Positions 1 to 12,977 of a DNA stretch of 64,000 bases are shown here, in pieces. The stretch is from Branchiostoma belcheri (lineage: Eukaryota; Chordata; Leptocardii; Amphioxiformes; Branchiostomatidae). Numbering within the stretch: the first letter of the stretch is position 1; each line of letters starts with the position of its first letter. The DNA is taken from contig NW_017802935.1 in NCBI RefSeq assembly GCF_001625305.1, positions 3,824,793 through 3,888,792 on the forward strand. The letters run 5' to 3'. The notes below the pieces were generated by a model that searched no databases, had not been told where the DNA came from, and saw only the letters and a list, made by a program, of their open reading frames with translations. The translations under genes were made by a program, and so were the position numbers.

Positions 1-178
1 ACCATTGCCATTATTTATACTTTCATAGGTGGTAAAAGTCAAAGCAGCAAATATAAATCCACATGTATACACACACACACACACGTGTAACACAGTACAT
101 GGCCCAGTGCCGGTTAGGTGCAGGTAGACATCAGAAATACCTGCAGAGCTCCAACTTTACCCGCACTAACTTTCTCAC

Positions 179-3100
179 CTTTAATTTCTATAAGCACAAT
201 GTCGGCAAGACTTCTCGTTGCTGTGTCATTCTGGATCAAAAAGAGACATTACATTGGTAAAGAGACCAAAAATACAATCAGGTATGACTAGAAATACTTC
301 TGTGTGCACAGAATACCTCATCCTATGACAATTTAAGACTAAGAACATATAGTAGAAACTACAAACTATGTCATGAACACAACACTACTACAGTAGTAAC
401 TGTAATCATTATTTTGATCACAAGTCAGACCTTGCTTTGCTTTACTAACCTTGATTCTTGTAATGGAGTCTATCTCGGCCACAATCTCTTTGTGGCTGTC
501 GTCTTTGTGATCTTGACAAATATCTCTAGCCGTCATATTGTCCTAATGAGAGACAGGGAGAAGGTAACCAAGATTAGTCATGACCAAAGTACTAGTACAT
601 GTTTTAACACTTCAACAGTACAAGGTACTATACACAACATTCCTCACTTAACTCAGGTGTAAATTGGGTACCTGACTTCAGTTTAGGAGGTAAAAGGGAG
701 TAAAAGGCATTGAAAATAAATATACGGAACCTTTATCTTTTTTTACCTAGGAATTTTGAGCTAGTTCTAACTTACATAGTTGAGTATGTTGAGATGACAT
801 CCTGCATGGATCAGAGTGTGTGCCACCTCACTGTGGCCCATTTGAGCTGCTACATGGAGAGGTGTGTCTCCATTCTGTTATTATAAACAATAACAACAAT
901 AACAATTATAATAGCAGTCAGCTTTACATCGGGATTATAATGATCTAAGGCAGTTTTTCTGCAACTACAAAAAATACAATTGGTGACTACATTTTTGTAT
1001 ATTACATACCGTATGAGAGAAATTGAGTGCGTATACTGAGAAAGGTACAAGATTTCAACCCTCAATGGTCTACCAATTAAGCATATTCTGAGCTTTGCTC
1101 AAACCCTCTCAAACTGCAATGTATAAATGGAATAGATTGGTATATACAAACATGTATGGCATGCCACATGCCTAGTACTGTATGACTGTATCTGTATCTG
1201 TATCGGTATAGCTTGGCATGACATGTCAAACTGTTCAGGAAGTACATGTACATGTACAGTCATGTGGCATACAGTATATTAAATGAATAATGTGTTATAG
1301 ATTTCTTCAAAACTCCAATACGGATTTAACGTAAGAGCTGTTTGACTGTCTTACACTGTTTCTTGCATTGATGTTTGTTCCGCCTGTGATGAGGAGTCTT
1401 GTGACCTCACAGTGCCCTCCCCAGGCTGCACTATGCAGGGGTGTGTTACCATCCTGAAGTTTACATAAAATATCAATACTCAGAGAAATACAAAATTGCA
1501 TGGATAACTGCATTCACAGTACCATCTATATGATAATAGCTGAATGGCATTTCACCAACACTAGCACACACTTTGTTCTAAAAGTGAGGCCAATCAAACC
1601 TATTCACATGTCATTTAGCAAACTGTCCATGATGATTTTTCACCAATGATCTTCATGGAAATATCTCAGTATCTCAGAAGTAGCACAGTGACTGTAAAGG
1701 TATTATCTCTTCTCTCATAGAACTGTCTCTATTAGTTCATATTTTCTGTGTTTCATCCATGGCAAACAAGGACAAGAACACAATTCATTCAACAAAAGAG
1801 TTGTAAATACAGTACAAGATCTTTCCACAACAGGTCACCCTAACAGGCCACCTGTTATAGACATGTCAAGAGCACCATCTACCAGGTCTATAGTGAACTG
1901 CAGCTTACCTTGTTTTCTGCCTTAACATCGCAGTTAGCATTGACCAGCTGCCTGACCACATCTACACAGCCATTCATAGCAGCCTCATGGAGGGGTGTGT
2001 TCCCATGCTGTACATATTTGAAAAAAAAAATTTCTTGATGATATTTCTGGATAAAGACAGATATTGCAAGCCGTACAATTAAAAAGGTGACAAGGTGGTC
2101 TAAGGTGGCAAGGACTAGTCTTGCAGTTAGGGTTGTTGACTCAGAATCAGAAGGTTCTGGGTTCAAATTCCAGGTAGGCCCCATTGTTGTGTCACTTGTC
2201 TCAGGTGTAAGCTTCATCAACAAACGAACAAATACTAGTAAGACATGAAATAAAATCTTTGCAGCAATAAACTCATAAGAAGAGGAAGACACAGTCATTT
2301 TTATTAGATTTCTTGCAGTTTTTAGTCATTCCACCTGTTACCCTCTATTACCATAGACTGAGATGACCATAGTGACCCAGGATGCACCACATACCTTGTT
2401 CCTGCTGTCCAGCTGGCACCCATCATCCTCTAGGAACATGTTGACCAGGTCACACCTGCAGGCTGCAGCTGAGATATGCAGAGCTGTGTAGCCCAGCTGG
2501 AAAAGAAAATAATAAACCTTTCAAAAGAGGTTTGTTTAGGTTTTCGACACTTTTCGTGAATGTATTGAAACTGTGGAGGGAATGAATGACCTCTCACCAT
2601 CCATGCATACATTAGCGGCCTATCTGCCAGGCTCTATGCCATCACATACAACTCTCCAGGAGTCTGTCTAACATTACATTTCCTGGGTATTCGAGTTCTA
2701 TGCCAGTGTCCCTAGTTAAGGTATCAGTTACTTCTACGGTGTACTCGACCTCTTGGCTTCCAGAGAAGGACAGAAGAAATGATTTCCTGCTTAGCTCTAT
2801 AACAATGTCCTGCAAATTTTACCCTGCGGTGGGTGAGTTTTTGAGACAGCCTAGGAAGACCCCAAGATATTGTTTGAATAGTGGCAACTCTCCATGCAAC
2901 TGTCACTACCGGGACAAGAAATACTTAAGTATACAAACTTCCCAGTAAGAATTCCGATAGTGTGGCTTACATTGTTCTTCATGTTGACCTGGATCCCAGG
3001 TAGACTGATGAGGTATCTGGCCACGTCTGTATGTCCACACCTGGCTGCACAGTGCAGGGCTGTATCACCATGCTGAAACCAGAGAAAAAGAATAAGATGA

Positions 3101-6100
3101 CTGCTCTTTTTATATATAGTGTTTTATTCAGCTGGCATTTAAGTGACTGTCTGTCACCTTCCTCAACTCAGAACAAAGATGGACCTCTGTCTTGCTAGAA
3201 TCTTAGAAAAAATATAATTGAAGATTCTTTTATTAAGTTTATTTGCAAAATCATGCCTGAAGGCTAATTGCTTTTACAATCAAGTATAATACTAGTACTC
3301 ATTGCAATACAGTAACAGGAGACAGGTAACAACTGTCTAGGAAAAACTTCTACTTCTACTACTACGCTAGCTATTATGGGGTTCGACTTTTCATGTACGT
3401 CAAAGTTTGTTCTAGAAAGTGTTTTGAATGTGCTCACATAGTTCTTGGCATTGATACTGCACCCTGAGTAGTTTACGAGGAGCTTTAGGATCCCTTGCAT
3501 GTTGGAGGATGCAGCACAATGTAGAGGTGTGTCTCCATCCTATAAAGAGATTGGAAAAGATGTACTTTCCATATCACTACAAACAAAACTGCATTTTTCA
3601 TGTTGTTCTTTCACTTTCAGGATATACGTCAAACATGATGAGGATGAATTAAGCATAAGCTTATTGAGACGGAATCTATAGAAATAGTGAATTCAAAAGA
3701 ATCAATTGTAAGTTATAATTTCTCATGTATCAAATCAATGTCCACATAATTCATAAGCACGACAAATTTCCTTTTTTAGCGTCATGTAGTACTTGATTTT
3801 AAAGCGTACCTGATTTTTGCAGTTGATTTGGCTGCCTGCATTCAGTAGCAGTTGTACAACATCTGCATGGCCCTTCAGTACAGCCTGGTGTAGGGCACTG
3901 TTACCCTACACACCACAAATACAGCAATCATACAATTGCAAGGGAAATACATAGTATATACTAGTATTGAATTAACACCTGGCTTAAAAGTACAATGTAT
4001 AATGTTATGTAATGTTGATATCTTTACATCCAGTTGTTTATAGCAATTTATTTTGATTTATAGAAAGACACAACTGTTATGAGCATGAATGTTATAACAA
4101 GGGTTAGAGTTCAATGACAAGTGTCACTGTTTAGTCTTGTTAAAAGAAATGAAATACATTAATTTTCAAAATTGCAACACTTGTAATCTACAATGTTTCA
4201 AATTTCTCAACACACCCTTCTTCACTTCACTCCTTTAGTGGTCAGTCAGGGGGTTAGTAGGAGTCTGTAATGTGGCATGACTAGTAATACTTGTCTGTCG
4301 GGATCTCCCACATTCACATCCGCGCCTCTCTTCACCAGTCTCTGTATTCTTGTCACCTCCCCTTCCTCTGCAGCCTCAATCAGTTCCTGATGAAAATGAT
4401 AGAAAAAAGAATGGACTTTATTGCTCTACAATCGTACAGGGAACAGGTATTAAACAACAATTCTGAAAGTCTATATCCTACATTGCAAACTACAAAATAT
4501 CATTGATAATGTTACTGTATTTGACTTCTAGACATTATGGTCATGAAACTAGAAAGGCCAGCCAACATTTGCTTCGGAGCAAATGTAATATTTCACTCCA
4601 TCTCCCTCCCCATACAAAAATAGAAGATTCTGAATAAATCATACTGCAATCATACAAGGACAAGCTTTTTGAATCTCGACAGATATTTACAAAAATGGCA
4701 CTTGGCCATTATCTCCCTTTTTTTTACAAAGATACAACGACAAGCACTTTAAATCTTGACAGCTTTACTTTACACTTATCTCAATTTCAAAGTTACATAT
4801 TGCAGGTATCTAAATACTACTAAGGCCACACCAATTTAATTTCTTGGTTAACGGATTTTTCTAGAAAAATAATGGAGCGGGCGGGCGAAAAAAAATAAAA
4901 ATAAATACAGGCCTAGGCATCCTATTATGGCCCAAAATGGTACGATAGGAGCCATGAAGTCATCACACCAGGCTGGTTCAAAATTTAAACAATGAATTTT
5001 GAACTTTTAATGATACCACTGCATTGGAAGATGGAATGACTGTAACAAGTAGTAAGAAAAGGACTGTTTTCAACTGTTCAGGGCAAAATATGAGCATTTT
5101 GCAGTTGATTTTGGATTTTTATTTTTATTTGCAAATCTGAAAAAAATGAAGCGGCGAATCCGTTAACCAAGAAATTAAATTGGTGTGGCCTAAGGAAAGT
5201 ATCTTCATTCCTCACACGGTGCAAACGAAAGTTGGAAGACGAACAGAACAACAGCAGAAAATTGCAAAAGACGGTCGGTGTACGTCAGCGGGACCTTCAT
5301 GCTGAGGTCGAGAAAATCAAAGCAGCTCTGATTAGGGAACAGCTATCATCAGTAAGGAAGAACAAGGACAGAGTTNNNNNNNNNNNNNNNNNNNNAGACA
5401 GGTAACAACTGTCTGGAAAAACTTCTACTTCTACTACTACGCTAGCTATTAGTGGGGTTCGTACTTTTTCATGTACGTCAAAGTTTGTTCTAGAAAGTGT
5501 TTTGAATGTGCTCACATAGTTCTTGGCATTGATACTGCACCCTGAGTAGTTTACGAGGAGCTTTAGGATCCCTTGCATGTTGGAGGATGCAGCACAATGT
5601 AGAGGTGTGTCTCCATCCTATAAAGAGATTGGAAAAGATGTACTTTCCATATCACTACAAACAAAACTGCATTTTTCATGTTGTTCTTTCACTTTCAGGA
5701 TATACGTCAAACATGATGAGGATGAATTAAGCATAAGCTTATTGAGACGGAATCTATAGAAATAGTGAATTCAAAAGAATCAATTGTAAGTTATAATTTC
5801 TCATGTATCAAATCAATGTCCACATAATTCATAAGCACGACAAATTTCCTTTTTTAGCGTCATGTAGTACTTGATTTTAAAGCGTACCTGATTTTTGCAG
5901 TTGATTTGGCTGCCTGCATTCAGTAGCAGTTGTACAACATCTGCATGGCCCTTCAGTACAGCCTGGTGTAGGGCACTGTTACCCTACACACCACAAATAC
6001 AGCAATCATACAATTGCAAGGGAAATACATAGTATATACTAGTATTGAATTAACACCTGGCTTAAAAGTACAATGTATAATGTTATGTAATGTTGATATC

Positions 6101-8043
6101 TTTACATCCAGTTGTTTATAGCAATTTATTTTGATTTATAGAAAGACACAACTGTTATGAGCATGAATGTTATAACAAGGGTTAGAGTTCAATGACAAGT
6201 GTCACTGTTTAGTCTTGTTAAAAGAAATGAAATACATTAATTTTCAAAATTGCAACACTTGTAATCTACAATGTTTCAAATTTCTCAACACACCCTTCTT
6301 CACTTCACTCCTTTAGTGGTCAGTCAGGGGGTTAGTAGGAGTCTGTAATGTGGCATGACTAGTAATACTTGTCTGTCGGGATCTCCCACATTCACATCCG
6401 CGCCTCTCTTCACCAGTCTCTGTATTCTTGTCACCTCCCCTTCCTCTGCAGCCTCAATCAGTTCCTGATGAAAATGATAGAAAAAAGAATGGACTTTATT
6501 GCTCTACAATCGTACAGGGAACAGGTATTAAACAACAATTCTGAAAGTCTATATCCTACATTGCAAACTACAAAATATCATTGATAATGTTACTGTATTT
6601 GACTTCTAGACATTATGGTCATGAAATTAACATACTTTGATGATTTGGATGATTTGGTCTTGCTTTTAGAGTGAACTACAAACTCATGATGTATCTTTGG
6701 AGTAGTCTGCTTGTATGGAGATATCTTCAGAAAAATTCTTTTGAAAAAAGTACATCTACAAATATCAATCTCCTTTAATTTTTATTTGTCAGCCTAAAAC
6801 ATTATACATGTACTTTATACTTTCAAAGTTTGATAATAAAGTACTCCCTGCTGTTGACTTCCCAAATGATAGACTATCCAAAATGACAATGATATTTGGG
6901 GTGTATAATTGGATAGGGATTAATCAGCATCGTACACCTTCCCCCTGGCATATTGTACACAGTAATGTTTGTATTTTGACAGAAAACATGTGCACCAACA
7001 GGACCTCCCATAGAGCGGCAACAGCTGGCTCCGCCCACCCACAGTTTGATTGACAGGTGACAACTGGTCCCTCCTCCTATGGGGGGTTAATATCTACACA
7101 TTGCCTCAGGTCACATGACTGAATGATCTTGATACATGATTGTAATCTATTTAGCCTGTCAACAAATGATTCAACTAGGTCTTAATTCCTATCAATGATT
7201 TCTTTTCAAGATGGTGCTTGTATATCGGTTGGAAAAAAATTAAAACTTTACTTTAATTCAAGTGGGAAACATGAAATATAAATTATTTAAAGCACTACTA
7301 GTGTCAATCAAACTATCACTGTATATAACTGATTGATTACAAGTGGGAGAACTACAATTATTGTAATATCAATCTTGTATCATACAATCATAATTATGAT
7401 ATGATACAATAATCTTCTAGGCCCATAATTTAAGGCAAAAAGATGACTCCTGCAACTAGGAATACACATAACCCTAACAGACTGTTTACTGCAAAGAAGT
7501 TTGCATTGAATACATGGCAAGAAATAAATATAAGTCATATACAGATGACACACTCAGTATCACACAATACTAAATTTGGTATCACCATATCTACAACACA
7601 GAGTTATCCCCATTATATCCCCTTTGAGCCCATTTAAATCCCAGCCCAGATTTTGTGGTATCATTGAATGTTGACAGAAGCTTCAGCCATTCTAGGAACT
7701 AATCTCACCTTAGTTGGAACAGCATGGCCAACTTCTGATGTCTCAAAATCACTACAACTGTGACTCTCTTGCAAAACCCCATAATTTCTTTTCCTCAACA
7801 TGATACATCTATGATATTATTATTAAGATGTCAAAGCTATAGCGGTCTGGTCCAAGTGACCCTAGCTGTTACACTATAATGTCAGTATGGGTGCGCCGTG
7901 TAATCTAAGTAGGGTTCCAAGTGTAATGATCGCCAACTGAGAGGTTTCTAACCATTGATAGCGAAGTGTTTCGCTGACGTCGCGAGCGTCGGAAGAAGCA
8001 GCCTTGTGTCCCGAGGCATGTTGTGGGCACTTCCTTCGCATTC
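179..8043 (-). CDS. Ankyrin-repeat protein, 3' end beyond the left edge
   Basis: Exons on the minus strand, 5' to 3': 8043-7953, 7767-7709, 6464-6369, 5983-5888, 5617-5516, then a second copy of the last three at 4386-4291, 3905-3810 and 3539-3438, then 3072-2971, 2496-2395, 2007-1909, 1453-1355, 874-776, 542-450 and 230-179. From 6464 leftwards nearly every exon is 93-102 bp, starts and ends in phase 0, and codes one ankyrin repeat with G-[DN]-T-P-L-H near its start. The first repeat begins ELIEAAEEGEV; the array closes with a degenerate repeat (450-542). The two exons at 7.7-8.0 kb are non-repeat sequence, added because their splice phases fit (phase 1, then 0); they are less certain, and the true start codon is not identified. 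Ankyrin repeats bind proteins, so a scaffold role is likely, but I could not assign an orthologue. The exon duplication may be an assembly error (see findings). Confidence 0.8.
2094..2236 (+). mobile_element. tRNA-derived SINE
   Basis: Lies in the intron between the ankyrin exons at 1909-2007 and 2395-2496. It has a pol III B-box-like sequence GGTTCAAATTCC at 2160-2171 and an A-box-like TGGTCTAAGGTG near 2096-2107, at a spacing typical of a tRNA-like head. A non-tRNA body follows (from about 2175). It does not fold as a full tRNA in my reading, so a SINE is more likely than a tRNA gene. The ends are approximate. Confidence 0.55.
3320..4548 (-). repeat. Left copy of a 1.2-kb direct duplication of three ankyrin exons
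   Basis: This stretch matches 5396-6626 almost base for base over exons and introns, at an offset of about 2078 bp. The few differences I saw are small indels close to the gap side, for example one extra base around 3339. It carries three ankyrin exons (3438-3539, 3810-3905, 4291-4386). Similarity stops abruptly after 4548. Confidence 0.9.
4824..5190. mobile_element. PIF/Harbinger-like MITE
   Basis: A 367-bp element with long terminal inverted repeats, identical over more than 30 bp, starting GGCCACACCAATTTAATTTC and ending with its reverse complement. It is flanked on both sides by TAA (4821-4823 and 5191-5193). A 3-bp TWA target duplication and GG-C-rich ends are typical of PIF/Harbinger elements. 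The inside is A/T-rich with no coding capacity. It lies between the two copies of the ankyrin duplication. Confidence 0.75.
5202..5375 (+). other. Open coiled-coil-like frame cut by the gap
   Basis: The plus strand is open for 58 codons, from just right of the MITE to the gap. The translation is rich in K, E, R and Q with leucine spacing suggesting a coiled coil (for example RKLEDEQNN and AEVEKIKAALIREQL). No start or stop lies within it. It could be an exon of another gene, a transposon protein fragment or chance. It is antisense to the surrounding ankyrin gene. Confidence 0.35.
5376..5395. other. Assembly gap of 20 N
   Basis: Twenty undetermined bases, a round number suggesting a placeholder rather than a measured gap. 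The duplicated block starts on its right side, and an open frame runs into its left side. Confidence 0.99.
5396..6626 (-). repeat. Right copy of the three-exon duplication, starting at the gap edge
   Basis: Second copy of 3320-4548, with ankyrin exons at 5516-5617, 5888-5983 and 6369-6464. It begins at the first base after the 20-N gap, which is what an unmerged contig overlap or an allelic contig would produce. If real, it adds three phase-0 ankyrin repeats in frame. Confidence 0.9.
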
Positions 8044-10127
8044 CTGAAGAAACATGAACGTGAAAGTCGTCTTAGGCCAAAGTAATGCAATTAACATACC
8101 CAATGTCACTCTTCTAGTTAGAGTCTTAGGTCTGTACAGTATTGACTTCAAATAATATTCCCCTTGTAACACTAGCAATTGTTTCTATCATAAAAAAATT
8201 CTCTTCCAGAATCATCATCATATTCACTATTAATAAAGAAAAGGTATGTACTACAATGTCAAAGAAGTGACAATTTGATAACATTCACAGTTTTATCTCT
8301 AATTTATAATCATGTCAAACAGGAATTTCAATAATTGCTCTAAAAGTTTCATGTTTTGCTCGTTAAGAGCCAATGATACTGTTTCTTTCATAACTATAAA
8401 CATATATATCAACTTTTCAACATAAATTTTTACAAACAATTTATAACTTAACCATCATTTACTGATAAAAATTAGATCAATTATCTATGAACGTAAGTAT
8501 AAGCATCAGATTACGGTTTATCTCACACTGCCATCACAAAAGATCATTATCAATCTGGAAATCCCTTTTATATCTACCAACAGACAAACACTACCATGTG
8601 CTCTGAATGCCCCCCAACATGCAAACATGTACATGTATATCTGTACACCCAACATGCGATCTGAGTCCCTGCCAGACATTTTCAGTGCAGGAATCTGAAG
8701 CCTCTGGTATATAAAGTTGGAGGTGACATGTGAAATATCTGCACGTACAGTTGTTGTCTTCCAGGTTCCATCCCAGCTTTCTCCTCCATGGAAGCCATGT
8801 TTGACCTATCCCGACCTTACGCACCATTTGGGTGATATTTCTTACGTCCTAGGTCCACCACACATGCTTGTCCAAGTCCTTATAGAATGACAACACATTT
8901 GTGCCATATTTTTACCCCATTCCCATGTGTTCTTCCCTTCAGCTGCCTGGAAGAATGGGTCTCACATACCGGGGTAAGGGGACACCACCACACATGCACA
9001 CAGGCAATGCCCATGCTTATTACTTAGTAATTGCTAGTAACCCTGTGAGACTTAATTCCATGCTTAACTACCTCACAAGTAAAACGTGAACCACTTAAGT
9101 ATAAATTGACCCACACCTACATCCTATCATATCAAAATACTGAACAAAACTGATTCAATGATACAATGTTTTTCTTGATTTTCCCTGATTTTCCCCTTAG
9201 TACTTAGTATGTATGCTGACTTTGATGCAACCATTCAAAGATTTCATAGATTCTTCACTGAAGTATGGAAAATAACAGCAAGGCCTTGTTTTCACATCAA
9301 GGGGATTTATCATGTCATAACATGCAAAATTATCATATTACAACAACACCTAGAGCTTTCAACCTATTGAAAAATGGGCTTGCAACTTTCCCCTAAAGGG
9401 CTGCCTGCCTGAACACCTAAAAGGCAAAACTACTATAATTATCTTTTATGACAAAATTGCATGTGTCCACAGTGACAAGAGAACTTTTGTTTGAAAATTT
9501 TCAAAAACACTTTTTGGTACAAAACTCAGTTAAAGTACATACTGAAAACCTTAGTCGAGCTCATTGCTGCTACCAATACCACAAATACCTTTTGTCTTTC
9601 AAGTATGTGAAAAACTAAACCTTTGGTTTGGATTTCAGACTGATGTTTTGGGGTGACATGCACCTGTTACTGTCAACATAAGATCTCATGAATATTCATG
9701 TTTGCCTCATGAATATTCATAACCATAAAGCACCTAACATTCTGGGCTGTACCATCTGGTGGCAACTTGATAGGGGGTGACTGAAAAGGGGTCATCTGGG
9801 TATTTGTTTATTTTCAGTCCCCCGTGGCTGTTGAGGCAAGTTGATGGGGTTGTTTTATGTACTTAGTGTTATAGCAACATTGGGAACAATGGTATCAGTG
9901 ACTTTGAATAGTATAATTGACGTGCTTTGTGGGACAACATCTAGGGCGCAAAAAGCGTATCTTTACACATTAACAGGGCTCAAAATACTACCTGTACTAC
10001 TTTTTTTTTCTGCATACCTGCATTGGTGGAGCAGACATTCAAAATTTATATAATACCAGACAAATTTTACCTGCACCACTCAGAATGTCAGTGGAAGCAA
10101 CACCAAAGAGCTTTTTTTTTAAAGCTC
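8044..10127. other. No recognisable gene
   Basis: AT-rich DNA probably within the 5' intron of the ankyrin gene. I see only a duplicated ATGAATATTCAT palindrome near 9688-9721 and no convincing exon on either strand. Confidence 0.5.
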
Positions 10128-10136
10128 CTTGGTAAC

Positions 10137-10423
10137 TAGCCTGGTATCCAGTCTGATTCGTGGTCGGGGCCGCAAGAGCTCTGGCCCGCCCGCCTCACAT
10201 TAGCGTCCCGGTGTGTATTTCACGAGAGATTAATTAGCCCTCCACGAACGTTGTATCCTGTTGGGGGAAACCAAATCCCGGAGCATACTGTCTCTAATTA
10301 GCGTAACACTCCTACCGGGACGGTCTGTTGCACTTGGCGGGGGAAGGTCTTAGAGGCCCCGAAGACACAACCTGCCTAAACACCCCAATACCCCCAATCA
10401 CGATCAGACTGGATACCAGGCTA
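10137..10423. mobile_element. Foldback DNA element with 9-bp target duplication
   Basis: A 287-bp non-coding element bounded by a perfect 21-bp inverted repeat (it starts TAGCCTGGTATCCAGTCTGA). The 9-bp word CTTGGTAAC occurs directly before (10128-10136) and directly after (10424-10432). A target duplication of this length suggests a Mutator-like or similar DNA transposon, in a form with no transposase. The termini resemble those at 41154 and 42052. Confidence 0.8.
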
Positions 10424-10932
10424 CTTGGTAACACTAACACCAAGGACATTATCTGCCACTGCCAGTGTATAAAAAATTATGTTCTTGGTAACACTAAAAT
10501 CACTAACATGCCATTAGGACACATTGACAGCCAATGCAGGTAATGAAAATCAACCTACACCTACTAGTAGTACACCAGTGGACTGGTTCAGGTAGGGTGC
10601 AAGTAGACATCAGAAATACGTGCACAGCTCAATTTTACCTGCACTATTGCATATGCAGCCTAGTCAGATTTCAAACCCTGATTAACTATGTTGTACTAAA
10701 TCCATAAATCTAGAATACCAACCATATTATATCTGTACATAACGTTATATCATCTATCCTGTAAATTATGTGTGGAAAGTATGATCACATGTTCACAACC
10801 AATCACCGAGTTGTCGTCGATTTGAGACTTGCTGCACTAGAAAAATTATAGAACGAAAATTATATGCTGAATTTGTCACGGTTCCAAAATGCATAATGTT
10901 ATCTCTTTCTCATAAATAGAGGGAAAACTTAC

Positions 10933-11050
10933 CTGTAGACACGTGGTTGCAGTTGGCAGCGATGAACTTGAGGAAAACTTCGCCAGAAATTAGGAAAACT
11001 TCGTAAGAAACTTCTCTCACCAAACGTTACATCTTTGCTTTTACACCGGC
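10933..11050 (-). other. Candidate 5' exon of the ankyrin gene
   Basis: The minus strand carries a good splice donor, CTACAG followed by GTAAGT, with its exon side at 10933. The sequence upstream of it would be a first, mostly untranslated exon. No other minus-strand gene lies nearby, so it could start the ankyrin transcript. The 5' limit is a guess. Confidence 0.3.
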
Positions 11051-11673
11051 ACGGACTGTTGCAACGTTTTTTTAGGGGGGAAGTTAGAGACGTTTAATGT
11101 TTAGCAGTCTCTGGTCTTTAGTATGTAACAGATGTTCTAGATATTCCATTTATGAAATTTTTATCAAATCGTGAACATTTTATAACTTTTCTGAGGGAAA
11201 ATCATATGTTTTGATGACTTTTCTTGTGAAAAATAATCCTTCAAGTTTCGAACCCTCTGGCAGCAATAATGAAATCGTCCAAATGTACGCACTGAACCCT
11301 GGGTAAAGCATCATGGCGGTCTGAAACGCATTTTCAAGGATTTTTGGACAAAATTGGACAGTTTTTGTACCTTTGGAGACACACTTCAGACACCACCCAA
11401 GGACACACAGAAGGTTGTGGTAGGTATCGAGTCTGGTTTCTGCCACTCCAAGCGTTTCTTTGGCGGTAAATAGGGTAAAGTTTTTGGCTCCCTCAGTCTG
11501 GGGAGGGGGGCGCTTTGTTCCGTGAATTTATATGTATACCTAGGTATCGACAGTTTATAGCAAAACATATCAGGTAAAGATGATCTTGAGCTCATTTTGA
11601 CCATCCTTATAGTGCTACCAGTTCAATTGATCCCCATACGATGTGTAGACCTGCAACGACTGAACTAAACTGA

Positions 11674-12656
11674 ACTAAACTTATTGAACGTGTCCAATAT
11701 GAGTGTGCTTTAACTGTAGCTGGTGCGATCAGGGGGACTTCTTACAATTCTCTCCTCACTGAGCTAGGGTGGGAACAGCTCTCTGATCGCCGCCATATTC
11801 AGTCTCTTGTTTTATATTACAAAATCATTAACGGTCATACACGAGAATACTTAAGTGAGCTAATACCACCCCCAGTTTCAAATTCCTCTTCGTATGACCT
11901 TCGCAATAAACATAATTTTCAAGTGCCCAAAAAAAGTACTACAACCCGTTTCAAAAAATCTTTCATTCCCTACTCAACGCATCATTGGAATAACCTTAAC
12001 ATGGCAGACCGCTCGCTAAGTCTCCCTTGTTTTAAGAAGAAAATCATTAAATCTGTGCGCCCTGCCCCTGTTCCATATTTTAGCATAGGCCCTCGGTACA
12101 CTTGCGCTCTTCTCACTCGTCTTCGTCTGGGCACTTATAATTTAAACTCAAATTTGTACACACGTTGTCTGGCAACCAGTCCTGCATGTACCTGTGGCCA
12201 TCCCATTGAAAGTATCCAGCATTATTTTTTGTACTGCCCTAAATATACACAATATCGTGCCTCCCTTTTTAGCAATTTAGCTAAGTTGGTAGGATTTGAC
12301 ATAAACCTCAATGATCTCTCTGATGACGTTTTAGTTCATTTATTCCTTAGAGGTTCTGTATCACTATCATATCCAAATAACTTTAAACTTTTACTTTATG
12401 TTCAATCATTTATAAAGGAAACTAAAAGATTTGAGTAAATCTTTCCTATCAATTTTGTAAGTTTTGCCTGGAGTACTTTATACATTGTAACCTTATTTAT
12501 TCTATTCTGTTATTATTAAGCTTTGCATGTCTGTTTTTGCATATGCTTCTGTATTTTTGTAATGTTAGATGGCGACATGAACATAAGCTCCGGCTTGAGT
12601 GTGTCGTCATCCTGTCCACTTTGTTCCTAAATGTTTTAATAAAGAAAAAAAAAACT
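11674..12656 (+). mobile_element. 5'-truncated non-LTR retrotransposon (LINE) with open 3' frame
   Basis: A frame open from 11674 to the stop at 12436-12438 codes the end of a LINE ORF2 protein. It has LLERVQYECAL and ELGWEQLSDRR early, typical of the sequence after the reverse-transcriptase core, and a Cys/His cluster with CTCGHPIESIQHYFLYC later. A short 3' untranslated part ends in AATAAAG plus an A-run near 12640-12655. The catalytic YxDD part is missing, so it cannot move by itself. The intact frame suggests a fairly recent insertion. It lies just upstream of MCRS1. Confidence 0.85.
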
Positions 12657-12977
12657 AAATGGAGATAGCTTTGGGCACAGTTTGTTTTTGTACCATGGAC
12701 TAAATAATTTTCGTTCGTGTTTGAAGACTGAAGGAACCTGAACAGTTCTGTTTACTGGTTTCTTCTTAACCCCTAGTAGTACACAAAACCTTGTTCTATT
12801 ACTTCAGCTGCGAATATTACATACATGATAGTCCTCCCTTAATCGTGGCATCTCTTATGTGTAGTTATCTTGAAATTTTCGACTGTACATAATAATATCT
12901 TATTATATGTAGTTGGTCTTACAAATGTTGACTAAACTAAGTTGTACATTTCTTGTACATCTTCTGTCCGTAGAAAA

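Noticed and set aside
11180..11604. Minus-strand open frames upstream of the LINE fragment
   Set aside because: No recognisable domain, no splice link to the ankyrin gene. The similarity of CATCATGGCG...TTTTCAAGGATTT to a stretch near 36796 is short and may be chance.
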